Assembly (NCBI GenBank): GCA_050949705.1
Contig: JBMNGG010000003.1
Location: 62,001 to 126,000 of the forward strand
Length of the DNA: 64,000 bases
DNA from: JBMNGG01 sp050949705
GTDB lineage: Bacteria > Bacillota > Thermosediminibacteria > Thermosediminibacterales > Tepidanaerobacteraceae
Direction: 5' to 3'
The position numbers and the translations under genes are program-made. Below the pieces are notes generated by a model. It was not told where the DNA came from. It made no database searches and saw nothing but the letters and a program-made list of their open reading frames with translations. Of the stretch, positions 1 to 9,120 are shown one piece after another (positions within the stretch are counted from its first letter, which is position 1; each line of letters begins with the position of its first letter).

Positions 1-1
1 A

Positions 2-778
2 TCAAAGATTGAGATAGCAAAATCCAAATTCAGAGAAATACGGGACAATATAGAAAGGGATAAAAACGGAGAGAGCGCCGCTGCTGATGCTAATCGTGAG
101 CTAACTCTCGTAAAAGAAGCATATATTGATATTTACTTTGCCGAACATCAGAAAAAACGTCTGGGTATAAATGATGCGAAGCGCAAAGGAGATATCATCG
201 GCTCTTTGAAGCTGTCAAACTTAAAACGACTAAGGGTTATAGATATCTTATCAACAGCGAAGCTCGGGGAAATTGAAAATATGCTGGCCGGTTTGAAAGT
301 ATGTTATGAACTTACCCCGGCCATGCTCAAATCGTCCCATATTTGCCCCAAATGTGGCTTTATGTTCGGAGAAAGCGGCCCTGTGGTAACGGGACAATTG
401 GACAATATTGAAGACAGAATTGACAGCTTAATTACTGAATGGACGAACACTTTGCTAAACACCATATCAGATCCCTTGGTATTAAAAGAAAAACAATATT
501 TAAAACCGGAGCAAAAAAAGATTATCGATAATTTCTTACAAAGCAAAGAACTGCCGAAGACAATAGACAACTTCTTCATTTCAAGCATCAATGCCCTTTT
601 ACATGGCTTTGAACCGGTTGTGATAAATACCGAGGACCTTATGGAGAAAATCGATAAAATTGGGCCCAGCGATATGGAGACCTTTAAAAATAAGCTTATG
701 AATATAATTTCAGCTTATACCAAAGGAAAAGACAAAAGCAAGCTGAGAATAGTAGTAAAGCGAGGAGTGACAAGATGA
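2..778 (+). CDS. brxC: BrxC-like BREX protein, C-terminal part (5' end outside window)
   Basis: The reading frame is open from base 2 to the stop at 778, so this is the C-terminal ~258 residues of a larger protein; the TTG at 206 is internal, not a start. A CxxC zinc-type motif (ICPKCGF) is visible, followed by a helical tail rich in Lys and Glu. No ATPase motif is in the visible part. The stop overlaps the next ATG by 4 bp, which ties it to the methylase, helicase, PglZ and BrxA genes. In type 3 BREX the gene before pglXI is the large P-loop ATPase brxC/pglY (often annotated DUF6079), so the call rests mainly on gene order. Nothing upstream (brxF would be expected) can be seen. Confidence 0.6.
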   Translation, partial: SKIEIAKSKFREIRDNIERDKNGESAAADANRELTLVKEAYIDIYFAEHQKKRLGINDAKRKGDIIGSLKLSNLKRLRVIDILSTAKLGEIENMLAGLKVCYELTPAMLKSSHICPKCGFMFGESGPVVTGQLDNIEDRIDSLITEWTNTLLNTISDPLVLKEKQYLKPEQKKIIDNFLQSKELPKTIDNFFISSINALLHGFEPVVINTEDLMEKIDKIGPSDMETFKNKLMNIISAYTKGKDKSKLRIVVKRGVTR

Positions 779-3333
779 AACTGACTAAAAAAGATATGGA
801 TAAAGTGAGGCATATAGAGGGATTCCCCATTGGCAAGGACGAGGATATCATTGCACTGTCAGATCCCCCCTACTACACAGCTTGCCCAAACCCCTTTATT
901 GAGGACTTTATAAAAGAGCATGGAACACCCTATGATGAAGAAACTGATGATTATCATAGAGAACCTTTTGCAGCAGATGTAAGTGAAGGCAAAAACGACC
1001 CCATATACAATGCCCATAGCTACCATACCAAAGTGCCTCATAAAGCTATTATGAGATATATTCTTCACTATACAGAACCGGGAGATATTGTTTTTGACGG
1101 GTTCTGCGGGACCGGGATGACCGGTGTTGCCGCCCAAACGTGTGGCAATCCCGATGCTGATCCGGAGTTTAAATATAAAATTGAACAAGAAATGCCCTAT
1201 ATCAAATGGGGTGCAAGAAAAGCCATATTGAACGATTTAGCCCCTGCAGCTACTTTTATAGCATATAACTACAATACACCGGTAGATGTAGAAGAATTTG
1301 AAAAAGAAGCCAATAGGATATTAGCTGAATGTGAAAAAGAACTTGGATGGATGTACGAAACAAATCATGTAGATGAAAAGGGAGAGCAAATATTTGATTC
1401 GAAAGGACCGGTAAAAGGCAAAATTAACTATACCGTATGGTCCGATGTGTTCATATGCCCGAATTGTGGTAGTGAAATAGTGTTTTGGGATGTAGCAGTT
1501 GATGAAGAAAATAAAAAAGTGAAAAATATTTTCGAATGTAATAAGTGTGGTATGGAGTTGAAGAAAACTGATTGTGAAAGGGCAGTGGAATTAGTATATG
1601 ACGATGGAATAAACGAAACTATAACCATGGCAAAACAAGTCCCAGTATTTATAAACTATATAGTAGGCACTCAGAGATTTGAAAAAAAACCTGATAAGTA
1701 TGACTTAGATATAATTGAGAAAATCAATAATATGAAGATACCCTATTGGTATCCGACGGATAAAATGATGAATATAGGAGAACGTTGGGGTGATAGTTGG
1801 AGGTCAGGATATCATTATGGAATAACTCATGTGCATCATTTTTATACTAGGAGGAATTTATTTATATTAAGTTGTTTATACAATAAAAGTAGAACCTCAG
1901 CTACAAAATTTATGATAACAGCTTGTTTAGTTATGGGGACTAAAATGTCAAGGTATGGAAGTAGAACTGGCAATGTATCGGGGACATTATATGTCCCATC
2001 ACTGATTAAGGATTTAAATATGTTAGAGTATGTTAAAAGAAAATTATATGGTGCAAAAGGAATTATCAAACCATTAGGAACGATTAGTAGTTTTAAATAT
2101 GGAAATACGATATTGCAAACGAGTTCATTAAATGATATAAAAACACTTTCAAGTAATTTTGTAGATTACATCTTCACTGACCCACCTTTTGGGGATAATC
2201 TTATGTATTCAGAATTAAATTATATTATAGAAGCATGGTTAAAAGTAACTACAAACAATAAAACAGAAGCAATAATTAATAGCTCTCAAAAAAAAGGTAT
2301 TTTAGAATATCAGGAACTAATGACCAAATGCTTTGAGGAATATTACAGGGTATTAAAACCTAATAGATGGATGACTGTGGAATTCCATAATTCAAAAAAC
2401 GCAGTGTGGAATGCGATACAGGAATCTTTGATAAGGGCAGGTTTTATTATAGCTGATGTAAGGACATTAGATAAGCAACAAGGCAGTTTCAAGCAGGTTA
2501 CAACAACCTCAGCAGTAAGACAAGACCTTGTTATATCTGCATATAAGCCAAAAGAGAGTTTCAAACGTGAATTTATTGCAAACGCCGGTAGTGAACAAAC
2601 GGCATGGGATTTTATCCGTCAACATCTGGAAAAACTCCCTATAGCAGTAATTAAACAAGGCAAGATAGAAGTTATTACAGAACGTCAGGCTTTCTTACTC
2701 TATGACCGCATGCTTGCTTATCATATAATGCAAGGGATTCCCGTGCCTATTGATGCGGGAGACTTCTACAAAGGCCTTGATGAAAAGTTTCTCTCTCGTG
2801 ATGGCATGTATTTTTTACATGATCAAATCAATGAATATGACACAGCGAGAATAATGACAGATTTTGAGCCGGTTCAGATGACCATATATGTATCCAATGA
2901 AAAAACAGCTATATCATGGCTTTATCACCAGTTAGAAACACCACAAACCTATGCGCAAATTATGCCGAAGTTCATGCAGGAAATAAGGTCCATAGAAAGG
3001 CACGAGAAACTGCCCGAACTAGCTGTACTGTTAGAAGATAATTTCTTACAAGATGATGAAGGCAAGTGGTACATACCTGATGTAACAAAAGCTGCAGATG
3101 TAATGAAACTACGTGAGAAAAAGCTTATTAAAGAGTTTGAGGAATACTTAAATAGCACCGGAAAGTTAAGATTATTCAGGACTGAGGCAATACGTGCGGG
3201 ATTTGCAAAGCTGTTCAAAGAGAATAATTATGCATTAATTGTAAAGACTGCCGAGCGTTTACCGGAAAAGGTTATACAGGAAGATGACAAGCTTCTTATG
3301 TATTATGATGTAAGTGTAAACAGGATGGGGTGA
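775..3333 (+). CDS. pglXI: BREX type 3 adenine-specific DNA methyltransferase PglXI
   Basis: An 852-residue putative N6-adenine DNA methyltransferase that would mark host DNA so the BREX system spares it. A DPPY motif lies near residue 30, an S-adenosylmethionine-binding FDGFCGTG motif near residue 110, and a second DPP motif (TDPPFGDN) near residue 465. Between them sit two CxxC pairs (CPNCG and CNKCG, about residues 228-260), which look like a zinc ribbon. The C-terminal ~300 residues carry no motif I recognise and may bind target DNA. The ATG overlaps the upstream stop by 4 bp, and the helicase gene follows after 9 bp, so translation is probably coupled. PglXI is known in BREX to methylate a non-palindromic site; the target here cannot be read from sequence. 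Confidence 0.8.
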   Translation: MKLTKKDMDKVRHIEGFPIGKDEDIIALSDPPYYTACPNPFIEDFIKEHGTPYDEETDDYHREPFAADVSEGKNDPIYNAHSYHTKVPHKAIMRYILHYTEPGDIVFDGFCGTGMTGVAAQTCGNPDADPEFKYKIEQEMPYIKWGARKAILNDLAPAATFIAYNYNTPVDVEEFEKEANRILAECEKELGWMYETNHVDEKGEQIFDSKGPVKGKINYTVWSDVFICPNCGSEIVFWDVAVDEENKKVKNIFECNKCGMELKKTDCERAVELVYDDGINETITMAKQVPVFINYIVGTQRFEKKPDKYDLDIIEKINNMKIPYWYPTDKMMNIGERWGDSWRSGYHYGITHVHHFYTRRNLFILSCLYNKSRTSATKFMITACLVMGTKMSRYGSRTGNVSGTLYVPSLIKDLNMLEYVKRKLYGAKGIIKPLGTISSFKYGNTILQTSSLNDIKTLSSNFVDYIFTDPPFGDNLMYSELNYIIEAWLKVTTNNKTEAIINSSQKKGILEYQELMTKCFEEYYRVLKPNRWMTVEFHNSKNAVWNAIQESLIRAGFIIADVRTLDKQQGSFKQVTTTSAVRQDLVISAYKPKESFKREFIANAGSEQTAWDFIRQHLEKLPIAVIKQGKIEVITERQAFLLYDRMLAYHIMQGIPVPIDAGDFYKGLDEKFLSRDGMYFLHDQINEYDTARIMTDFEPVQMTIYVSNEKTAISWLYHQLETPQTYAQIMPKFMQEIRSIERHEKLPELAVLLEDNFLQDDEGKWYIPDVTKAADVMKLREKKLIKEFEEYLNSTGKLRLFRTEAIRAGFAKLFKENNYALIVKTAERLPEKVIQEDDKLLMYYDVSVNRMG

Positions 3334-3342
3334 GGATGCGAA

Positions 3343-6009
3343 ATGTTCAATGTGGGGGCTCTCGTTTTTGATACAGTTAGAAACCAACGGGTGCAGGTTT
3401 TGGAAAGATACGAGGTTTGGGGATTTGTTTCATATAAGGTTTATAATCCTTCGGAAGATACGGTCTACAAGCTTCCGGCAGAACAGATAAGTGCGTCTGA
3501 GAAACAGAATTTAGATATAAGTTATCTTCGTTATATTGCTTTACTTTCAAAAATCAAAAACGAAATCGCTACAGGCATACTTTCCAACCTCTCCAGTGGG
3601 ATTATACCCCTTCCTCACCAAATCCATGTGTTAAATCGTGCTGTATCAAGCAATAACATCAGATACATATTAGCAGACGAAGTGGGATTAGGAAAAACCA
3701 TTGAAGCCGGGCTTATTATTAAGGAGCTTAAAACCAGAGGGCTGATTAAGCGGGTTCTTATTGTCTGCCCTAAAGGGCTTGTAACCCAATGGAGCTTGGA
3801 AATGCAGGGGAAGTTCGGTGAGAAGTTTCATGTAATACTGCCGGAAGATTACGATACTATAAGGAAAATTACTGATAATGAAGATGTATATGGTCAATTC
3901 AATCAAATAATTTCCCCCATGGATTCGATAAAGCCACTGGAAAGACGAGTCGGATGGAGTGAAGAAAGAATTAATAAATACAATGATGAACGCATTTTTT
4001 CAATTATCAACAGTGGATGGGATTTAGTTGTCATTGATGAAGCACATCGTGTGGCAGGGAGTTCCGGTGACGTGGCAAGGCATAAACTGGGCAAATTGCT
4101 TGCCTCGGCAAGTCCATATCTTTTATTACTTACTGCAACACCCCATAATGGGAAAACCGAGCCCTTTTTAAGACTTATTCGGCTTGTGGATGAAGAGGCC
4201 TTTCCAAATTACAGGGCAATTGTAAAAGAGCAGGTAGCCCCTTATATCATTAGGACAGAAAAGCGAGAAGCTATTGACAATAGTGGGAAAAAATTATTCA
4301 AAAACAGAAATACAAAGGCTGTTGAGCTTACTTGGGATGAACGTCATACTATGCAGAAGGAGCTCTACGAACTTACCTCTAATTATGTAGCAAGAGGGTA
4401 CAATAAGGCGATGCGCAACAGAGGCAAGTACATGTGGTATATTTTTTTGTTAATTATGATGCAGAGGCTTGTTACCAGCTCTACCGCAGCTATTCGTAAA
4501 AGTTTGGAAAGGCGTCTTGGGGTTTTAGAAGCACAGGATTTTGAAATGGGCAACCTTACCGAAGAAGAATTAGCAGAAATGGAAACAGAAGCGAATATGG
4601 AAGAAGGTCTTAAGGCCGTATCTTTAGATGTAAAGAAAGAAGTAAGCGAAATATCCGAGATTATAGCGGTGGCCAAGCAAGCGGAGTTCCAATATTTAGA
4701 TGTTAAAGTTGAGCCATTAATGGATATAATTGATAACTTATTTGCCGAGGATAAAGAACAGAAAATCATTGTATTTACTGAATTTGTGGCTACACAACAG
4801 TATCTAAGCAATCTTTTGGAAACACGAGGGTACACTACTTCTCTGTTAAATGGCTCTTTAAGTATAGAAGAAAGAAACACAGTTATCGAGGAGTTTAAAA
4901 CTGAAACAAATGTACTCATATCAACAGATGCCGGTGGTGAAGGGTTAAACCTGCAATTTTGTAATGTGGTCATTAATTATGATTTACCTTGGAATCCCAT
5001 GAAAATTGAACAAAGAATAGGTCGTGTTGACCGTATCGGTCAGCAACGAGATGTCTACATATACAATTTTATCTTAACAGATACTGTTGAAAAACGGGTT
5101 AAAGATGTTCTGGAGCAAAAGCTATCCGTTATTTTAGAGGAAATGGGCATAGATAAGTATTCCGATATATTGGACAATGAAATTTCTGAGCTAAACTTCA
5201 CAAATGCCTATATGGAATCTATTAGGAATCCGGAAGATATAGAATTCAATGTGAGACATATAGAAGACGATTTAAAGACACAAGTGAAAAATGCTAATGA
5301 GTTTAGAAATATTATCCGTGAAGATAAGGATTTGACTGCTCTGATAGGAATGGAATCAAACTTTGATGTGGAATCAGCTCTTCGGCAAATGGCGAAGCAT
5401 TACGAGGATTACAAAGGTGATTCCCATTTCCCAATGCAAAATCTTAGTATTAATGACAGTCAAATTATTAAGCATTTAAAAAAAGATATTAAATATAATA
5501 GGGCTGACGGTGCTCTGGTGGTTAACATTCAGGATTTTCCCAATGAGAAGGGGTATTTCGCCCTATGGGAAATATCACTGGCAGATAAACCTCAGGCAAA
5601 ACGCATAATTCCTATCTTTATCAATGAACAATTTATTCTTAGACCCCTTGCAGGGCAAAAAATATGGGCTCAAATGATAAGCACCACTTCTACAATGACT
5701 GCAGACAAAACTATTGCCATAGATGCGGATGTTTTCGACCATTTAGTTAAAATTACTCATGAGTTTGCCTACCAGATATTTTTGGATATGAAAGCAGACT
5801 TGGAGAAGAAAAATGATGAGACCTATCGAAAATACTTATATGCCATTGAGCTAAGGATTGAAGCTGCTAAGCGCATTGGGATAGAAAATATAAGGGAACA
5901 TAAACTGCGAGCTCTCGCAAAAGAAAAACTAATGGTTGAAACAAATTACAAGGCCGGAAAGCAAATATGTCCGGAGTTTAAACCGGTTTTCATGGCATAT
6001 ATGGAGTGA
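3343..6009 (+). CDS. brxHII: BREX type 3 SNF2-family helicase BrxHII
   Basis: An 888-residue superfamily 2 ATPase of SNF2/RapA type. Visible motifs in order: Walker A (DEVGLGKTIEAG, about residue 112), DEAH box (VVIDEAHR, about 230), motif III (LLTATPHNGKT), then the C-terminal RecA lobe with STDAGGEGLNLQ and the QRIGRVDRIGQ arginine-finger motif. The last ~300 residues are family specific. It follows pglXI by 9 bp and precedes pglZ by 4 bp, matching the brxF-brxC-pglXI-brxHII-pglZ-brxA order known for BREX type 3. DISARM also has a DrmD helicase of this type, but the PglZ neighbour favours BREX. It acts on DNA in the cytoplasm; its exact step in phage exclusion is unknown. Confidence 0.8.
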   Translation: MFNVGALVFDTVRNQRVQVLERYEVWGFVSYKVYNPSEDTVYKLPAEQISASEKQNLDISYLRYIALLSKIKNEIATGILSNLSSGIIPLPHQIHVLNRAVSSNNIRYILADEVGLGKTIEAGLIIKELKTRGLIKRVLIVCPKGLVTQWSLEMQGKFGEKFHVILPEDYDTIRKITDNEDVYGQFNQIISPMDSIKPLERRVGWSEERINKYNDERIFSIINSGWDLVVIDEAHRVAGSSGDVARHKLGKLLASASPYLLLLTATPHNGKTEPFLRLIRLVDEEAFPNYRAIVKEQVAPYIIRTEKREAIDNSGKKLFKNRNTKAVELTWDERHTMQKELYELTSNYVARGYNKAMRNRGKYMWYIFLLIMMQRLVTSSTAAIRKSLERRLGVLEAQDFEMGNLTEEELAEMETEANMEEGLKAVSLDVKKEVSEISEIIAVAKQAEFQYLDVKVEPLMDIIDNLFAEDKEQKIIVFTEFVATQQYLSNLLETRGYTTSLLNGSLSIEERNTVIEEFKTETNVLISTDAGGEGLNLQFCNVVINYDLPWNPMKIEQRIGRVDRIGQQRDVYIYNFILTDTVEKRVKDVLEQKLSVILEEMGIDKYSDILDNEISELNFTNAYMESIRNPEDIEFNVRHIEDDLKTQVKNANEFRNIIREDKDLTALIGMESNFDVESALRQMAKHYEDYKGDSHFPMQNLSINDSQIIKHLKKDIKYNRADGALVVNIQDFPNEKGYFALWEISLADKPQAKRIIPIFINEQFILRPLAGQKIWAQMISTTSTMTADKTIAIDADVFDHLVKITHEFAYQIFLDMKADLEKKNDETYRKYLYAIELRIEAAKRIGIENIREHKLRALAKEKLMVETNYKAGKQICPEFKPVFMAYME

Positions 6010-6013
6010 TGAT

Positions 6014-7477
6014 ATGTTCAGGGAGTATCTAATTAAAAAACTGGCAGCACTCTATGAAGATAAAATCATCATTTTTGATTTTGATGATATCGAGAGCAGA
6101 TATAGTTATGCTGAGCTTCTAAGCGGTCTAGGGTTTAAAGTTGTAAAATATGAAGATGCAACACATTTTAGATATATTTATCATATAGACTCCATGGATA
6201 AGGAGCCCAGGATAGCCATCGTTGTTTCAACAGAGCAGTATGTACCCTATGATATTCTAAAAAACTTCTACCGTGTTGATATAGGATGGGATAAGCTCTT
6301 TCCCAACCTAAACAAGGAAGTTTTAGTGAAGGACAAAACTTTAGATTTAGATTTGTTATACAGTGCATACCATGAGCTATATGAATCTCTTTCGGTGTAT
6401 GAGACTGCAAGAAATTATATAACTGAAAAAGTTTATGGAAAAGAAAATGTGAAACAGTATCTTGCTCAAACAAGGGAAGAATTATCTACTTTGCTCAGTT
6501 GGGAAAGTTTAAATTATAATGATTGGCTAAATATCGCTGAAAAAAAGGGCAAAGCACAATACTTGGCTGCAAAAGGTGGCTTGAACATCGACTTTTCATT
6601 TATAGATGGCGAGTTTCGTAGATTTATTTTGAATGAATATAGTTCTATTTCCGGTATAATTCAAAGAGGAACACCTTTGATGGTTAGTCGGGTTATGGAT
6701 TTTATCTCTAAAAAGAATGATAAAGTAGCTCTGATAGTCCTTGATGGAATGTCTGTATTTGATTTTAAGATACTGGCTGAAGAATTTGATGATATTGATT
6801 ACCGGGAACATTATATTTACGCTATGGTGCCAACTACCACTGCCATTTCAAGGCAAAGTTTGTTAACAGGAAAATTCCCCGTTGAATTAGAACGGCCTTT
6901 TGGCCTTAGTGGAGAGGAAAAAGGATTTGTTGAAAAAGCCAAGTCTTTAGGCTATTTACAAAATCAGATATTATATACTAGAGGCTCTGCTCCAAATATA
7001 GGTCCTAGTATTAAATGTCTGTGTGTTATATTAAATGATATTGATGAACTTGTGCACGCCCAGACCCAGGGAAGAATCGGGATGTATAATGATATCAATT
7101 TCTTGGCAAGGTCAGGGAAGATACAAAAGCTCATCACAAAACTATATAAAAAAGGATTTAACATCTATTTGACATCAGATCATGGAAATACACTATGCAC
7201 TGGGCTTGGGCTTATCAGGGGGACAGGTGTGGAAGTTGAAACTAAATCAAGAAGGATGATTGTATTAAAGGATTTTGCAGATGAGAAGGAATTAATAGAG
7301 AGATATAATTTAATAAAATATCCCGGTTACTATTTAGATAAACAGTTTGAATATTTGATATGTAATGCCGGAACATCATTTGACGCTAAAGATTCAATAG
7401 TTATGACACATGGGGGCATTTCTATTGATGAAGTTGTAGTTCCATTCATTAAAATAGAGGCGGTGCATTGTGACTAA
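6014..7477 (+). CDS. pglZ: BREX type 3 alkaline phosphatase-superfamily protein PglZ
   Basis: A 487-residue PglZ-domain protein, the hallmark of BREX systems. The alkaline phosphatase core shows as VLDGMSVFD (metal-binding Asp), MVPTTTAISRQSLLTGKFP (nucleophile region) and TSDHGN (metal-binding Asp-His). I place the start at the ATG at 6014, which follows a GGAG sequence and lies 4 bp after the helicase stop; an in-frame TTG at 5936 lies inside brxHII and is unlikely. The end overlaps the next gene by 8 bp. PglZ proteins are essential for BREX defence, but their enzymatic substrate is unsettled; some have metal-dependent nuclease or phosphodiesterase activity. Confidence 0.82.
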   Translation: MFREYLIKKLAALYEDKIIIFDFDDIESRYSYAELLSGLGFKVVKYEDATHFRYIYHIDSMDKEPRIAIVVSTEQYVPYDILKNFYRVDIGWDKLFPNLNKEVLVKDKTLDLDLLYSAYHELYESLSVYETARNYITEKVYGKENVKQYLAQTREELSTLLSWESLNYNDWLNIAEKKGKAQYLAAKGGLNIDFSFIDGEFRRFILNEYSSISGIIQRGTPLMVSRVMDFISKKNDKVALIVLDGMSVFDFKILAEEFDDIDYREHYIYAMVPTTTAISRQSLLTGKFPVELERPFGLSGEEKGFVEKAKSLGYLQNQILYTRGSAPNIGPSIKCLCVILNDIDELVHAQTQGRIGMYNDINFLARSGKIQKLITKLYKKGFNIYLTSDHGNTLCTGLGLIRGTGVEVETKSRRMIVLKDFADEKELIERYNLIKYPGYYLDKQFEYLICNAGTSFDAKDSIVMTHGGISIDEVVVPFIKIEAVHCD

Positions 7478-8177
7478 AAAAAAGATAGGTCTTTCAAGAC
7501 TAATAAAATTAGAGTGGTTAAACAAAACAGTTGAGTTAATCTTGGAAGGGAAAACAGAGGATGAAATCAGTAAGGAACTTGAGTTTTACCTGTCCTTTGA
7601 AATTAAGAGTAAAAAAAGTCTGTATATGACAAAAAACAATATAATGAATATATGGGTCAGGGTACCGAATGAATTTCAGGAGATTAAGGATTTGGCGCTT
7701 GAAATATACGATAAAGATGATGCAAATAAGTTGGTAATTCATTGGTGTATGATGCTTTTAGCCTATCCGGTTTTTTCAGATGTCTGTGCATTAATAGGCA
7801 AAATAACGGATATCCAAGGGATATTTACTACCAGATGGTTAAAACAAAATCTGAGTGACATTTGGGGTGAGCGAACCACTTTACTTTATTCAGCTGATAA
7901 AATACTTCAGACTTTAAAATATATGGGTGTCATTGAAAATGAAAAAAAGGGAGTGTACAAGACACATACTTTTGATGTGGATGATGAAGAGATAAAGTGT
8001 TTAATTGTGCTTACAGTTATAGCGATTAACAGTAAGGCTTACTATGAAATAACGGAGCTTTCTCAAATACCCCAGATGTTTCCTTTTAATTATAGCATCA
8101 CACATGAGTTGTTACATTTTTCGGATTTGTTCCGGTTAAATAATTTTGGTGGTAGGGTTGTTGTGGCAAGAGAATGA
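7470..8177 (+). CDS. brxA: BrxA-like protein, last gene of the BREX operon
   Basis: A 235-residue soluble, helix-rich protein starting at a GTG that overlaps the pglZ end by 8 bp. Size, position as last gene and overall character (basic N-terminus, central Trp-rich stretch TRWLKQNLSDIWGE, winged-helix-like C-terminus) fit BrxA (DUF1819), a small DNA-binding BREX component. I identify it mostly from context, since BrxA sequences diverge strongly and carry no catalytic motif. No promoter is visible between it and pglZ, and no clear terminator follows; the next 136 bp contain only AT-rich sequence and a T-run near 8250. Confidence 0.55.
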   Translation: MTKKKIGLSRLIKLEWLNKTVELILEGKTEDEISKELEFYLSFEIKSKKSLYMTKNNIMNIWVRVPNEFQEIKDLALEIYDKDDANKLVIHWCMMLLAYPVFSDVCALIGKITDIQGIFTTRWLKQNLSDIWGERTTLLYSADKILQTLKYMGVIENEKKGVYKTHTFDVDDEEIKCLIVLTVIAINSKAYYEITELSQIPQMFPFNYSITHELLHFSDLFRLNNFGGRVVVARE

Positions 8178-8313
8178 GCAGCAGAAGTTATTTAGGACTA
8201 TATTATAAAAATATTAGTATTACCAAAAAGTACTGTTGTGGGCATGGAGGGCTTTTTTACTATTTTTTGTTTGTGGTAAAATAAAAGAAAAGGCATTTGG
8301 AGCTGATAATTAA

Positions 8314-8544
8314 ATGAAAAGAAATTATACGTTTGTGATAACTAAGGGAGTGCACGGTTACTTTATTGCATCAGTGCCTGAACTCCCGGGAGTTATGACA
8401 CAAGCCAAGTCTATAGCAGAGATATTCCCTCGAGTGAAAGAGGCAATAGAAGTATATCTTGAGGCCGTTGAAGAAGAAAATCAGACTTTCCTTGAAAAAG
8501 TGGAGTTTATTGGTGTGAATCAGATTGAGGTTGAGATAGGCTAA
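8314..8544 (+). CDS. hicB: HicB-family antitoxin
   Basis: A 76-residue protein with the HicB partial RNase H fold pattern: YTFVITKGVHGYFIASVPELPGVMTQAKS, then an acidic helix with EAIEVYLEAVEEE. HicB neutralises HicA, a small double-stranded-RNA-binding mRNA interferase. This is the short HicB type with no C-terminal DNA-binding domain visible, so autoregulation through HicB itself is uncertain. The stop codon overlaps by one base the start of a hicA reading frame that is broken by a frameshift (next entry). The order antitoxin-toxin is the reverse of the commonest hicAB order but is known. It sits directly behind the BREX operon in a defence island. Confidence 0.8.
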   Translation: MKRNYTFVITKGVHGYFIASVPELPGVMTQAKSIAEIFPRVKEAIEVYLEAVEEENQTFLEKVEFIGVNQIEVEIG

Positions 8545-8784
8545 TGGGTGAAAAGCTTCCTGTAATTAGCGGTAAAGAGCTATTACAGTTTTATATCAAA
8601 ATGGGTTGTGAGTTAAAAAGAGTCAAGGGAAGCCATCATGTAATTAAGAGCATTTTATAATGATAGTATGTTTGTTATACCAGTTCATGCGAACGAAGAA
8701 TTGGACCGTGGCCTTTTAAAGGCAATTATTCGGCAGTCGGGCTTGGAGGTCGATCGTTTTAAAGAATTATGGAGTAATAGATAA
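8544..8784 (+). pseudogene. hicA: HicA toxin, frameshifted
   Basis: From the ATG at 8544 the frame reads a typical HicA N-terminus (LPVISGKELLQFYIKMGCELKRVKGSHHVI; shown in two parts by G-S-H-H, the catalytic His region) and then stops at 8658-8660. The family's second half (FVIPVHANEELDRG, then LLKAIIRQSGLEVDRF) continues in the +1 frame to a stop at 8782-8784. One single-base change around 8644-8650 would restore a full-length toxin of about 79 residues. As it stands the toxin is inactive while the antitoxin is intact, unless the shift is an assembly error or is corrected by programmed frameshifting. Confidence 0.8.
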
Positions 8785-8901
8785 TTTTAATAGAAAAGTG
8801 CCTATAGTGTTAATTGGGGTATCAGATGATGAGTAAAAAGATGCCCCGTATTTTTATGCCAAAACAAGGAAATTATTGTTTGTCGATAAATGCCAGTAAT
8901 T

Positions 8902-8918
8902 TGTAACAAAACTGTAAT
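8902..8918 (+). promoter_or_regulatory. WalR (YycF) binding box upstream of the metallopeptidase-walRK cluster
   Basis: The sequence TGTAAC-AAAAC-TGTAAT matches the published WalR consensus TGTWAH-N5-TGTWAH at every defined base. A TATAAT lies at 8951-8956, 32 bp downstream, without a good -35 hexamer, as expected for an activator-dependent promoter. The cluster downstream encodes WalR itself, so autoregulation is likely. Confidence 0.7.
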
Positions 8919-8998
8919 ATGAATGAAATAATTCCTTAATAATAATCATTTATAATAAGAATAAGCAGTCAGCAACAACAAAACGATCCCCCCTTTTA

Positions 8999-9027
8999 AA
9001 AAAGCGGCTATTTTGCCGCTTTTTTAT
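8999..9027 (+). terminator. Rho-independent terminator or attenuator before the metallopeptidase gene
   Basis: Inverted repeat AAGCGGC (9002-9008) and GCCGCTT (9014-9020) followed by a run of T. It lies between the WalR-box promoter (TATAAT 8951-8956) and the ORF at 9121, so a transcript from that promoter must read through it. It could end a short leader RNA or act as an attenuator. A second TATAAT at 9093-9098 could supply a promoter downstream of it. The rest of 8785-9120 shows no gene. Confidence 0.7.
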
Positions 9028-9120
9028 TGGAAAAACTTAGAAGAATATTTCTGACAACATCATTTACCAGTGAAATCCCTGTCGTATTTTAATATAATGG
9101 ATAAGGGGGAGGAGGTAATG

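Noticed and set aside
4383..4973. 196-residue minus-strand ORF within the helicase gene
   Set aside because: It is antisense to a highly conserved helicase region, with Ser-rich unnatural composition; a shadow frame.
2..8177. DISARM system
   Set aside because: The SNF2-type helicase and methylase would fit, but there is no DUF1998 or phospholipase D gene and a PglZ gene is present, so BREX explains the set better.
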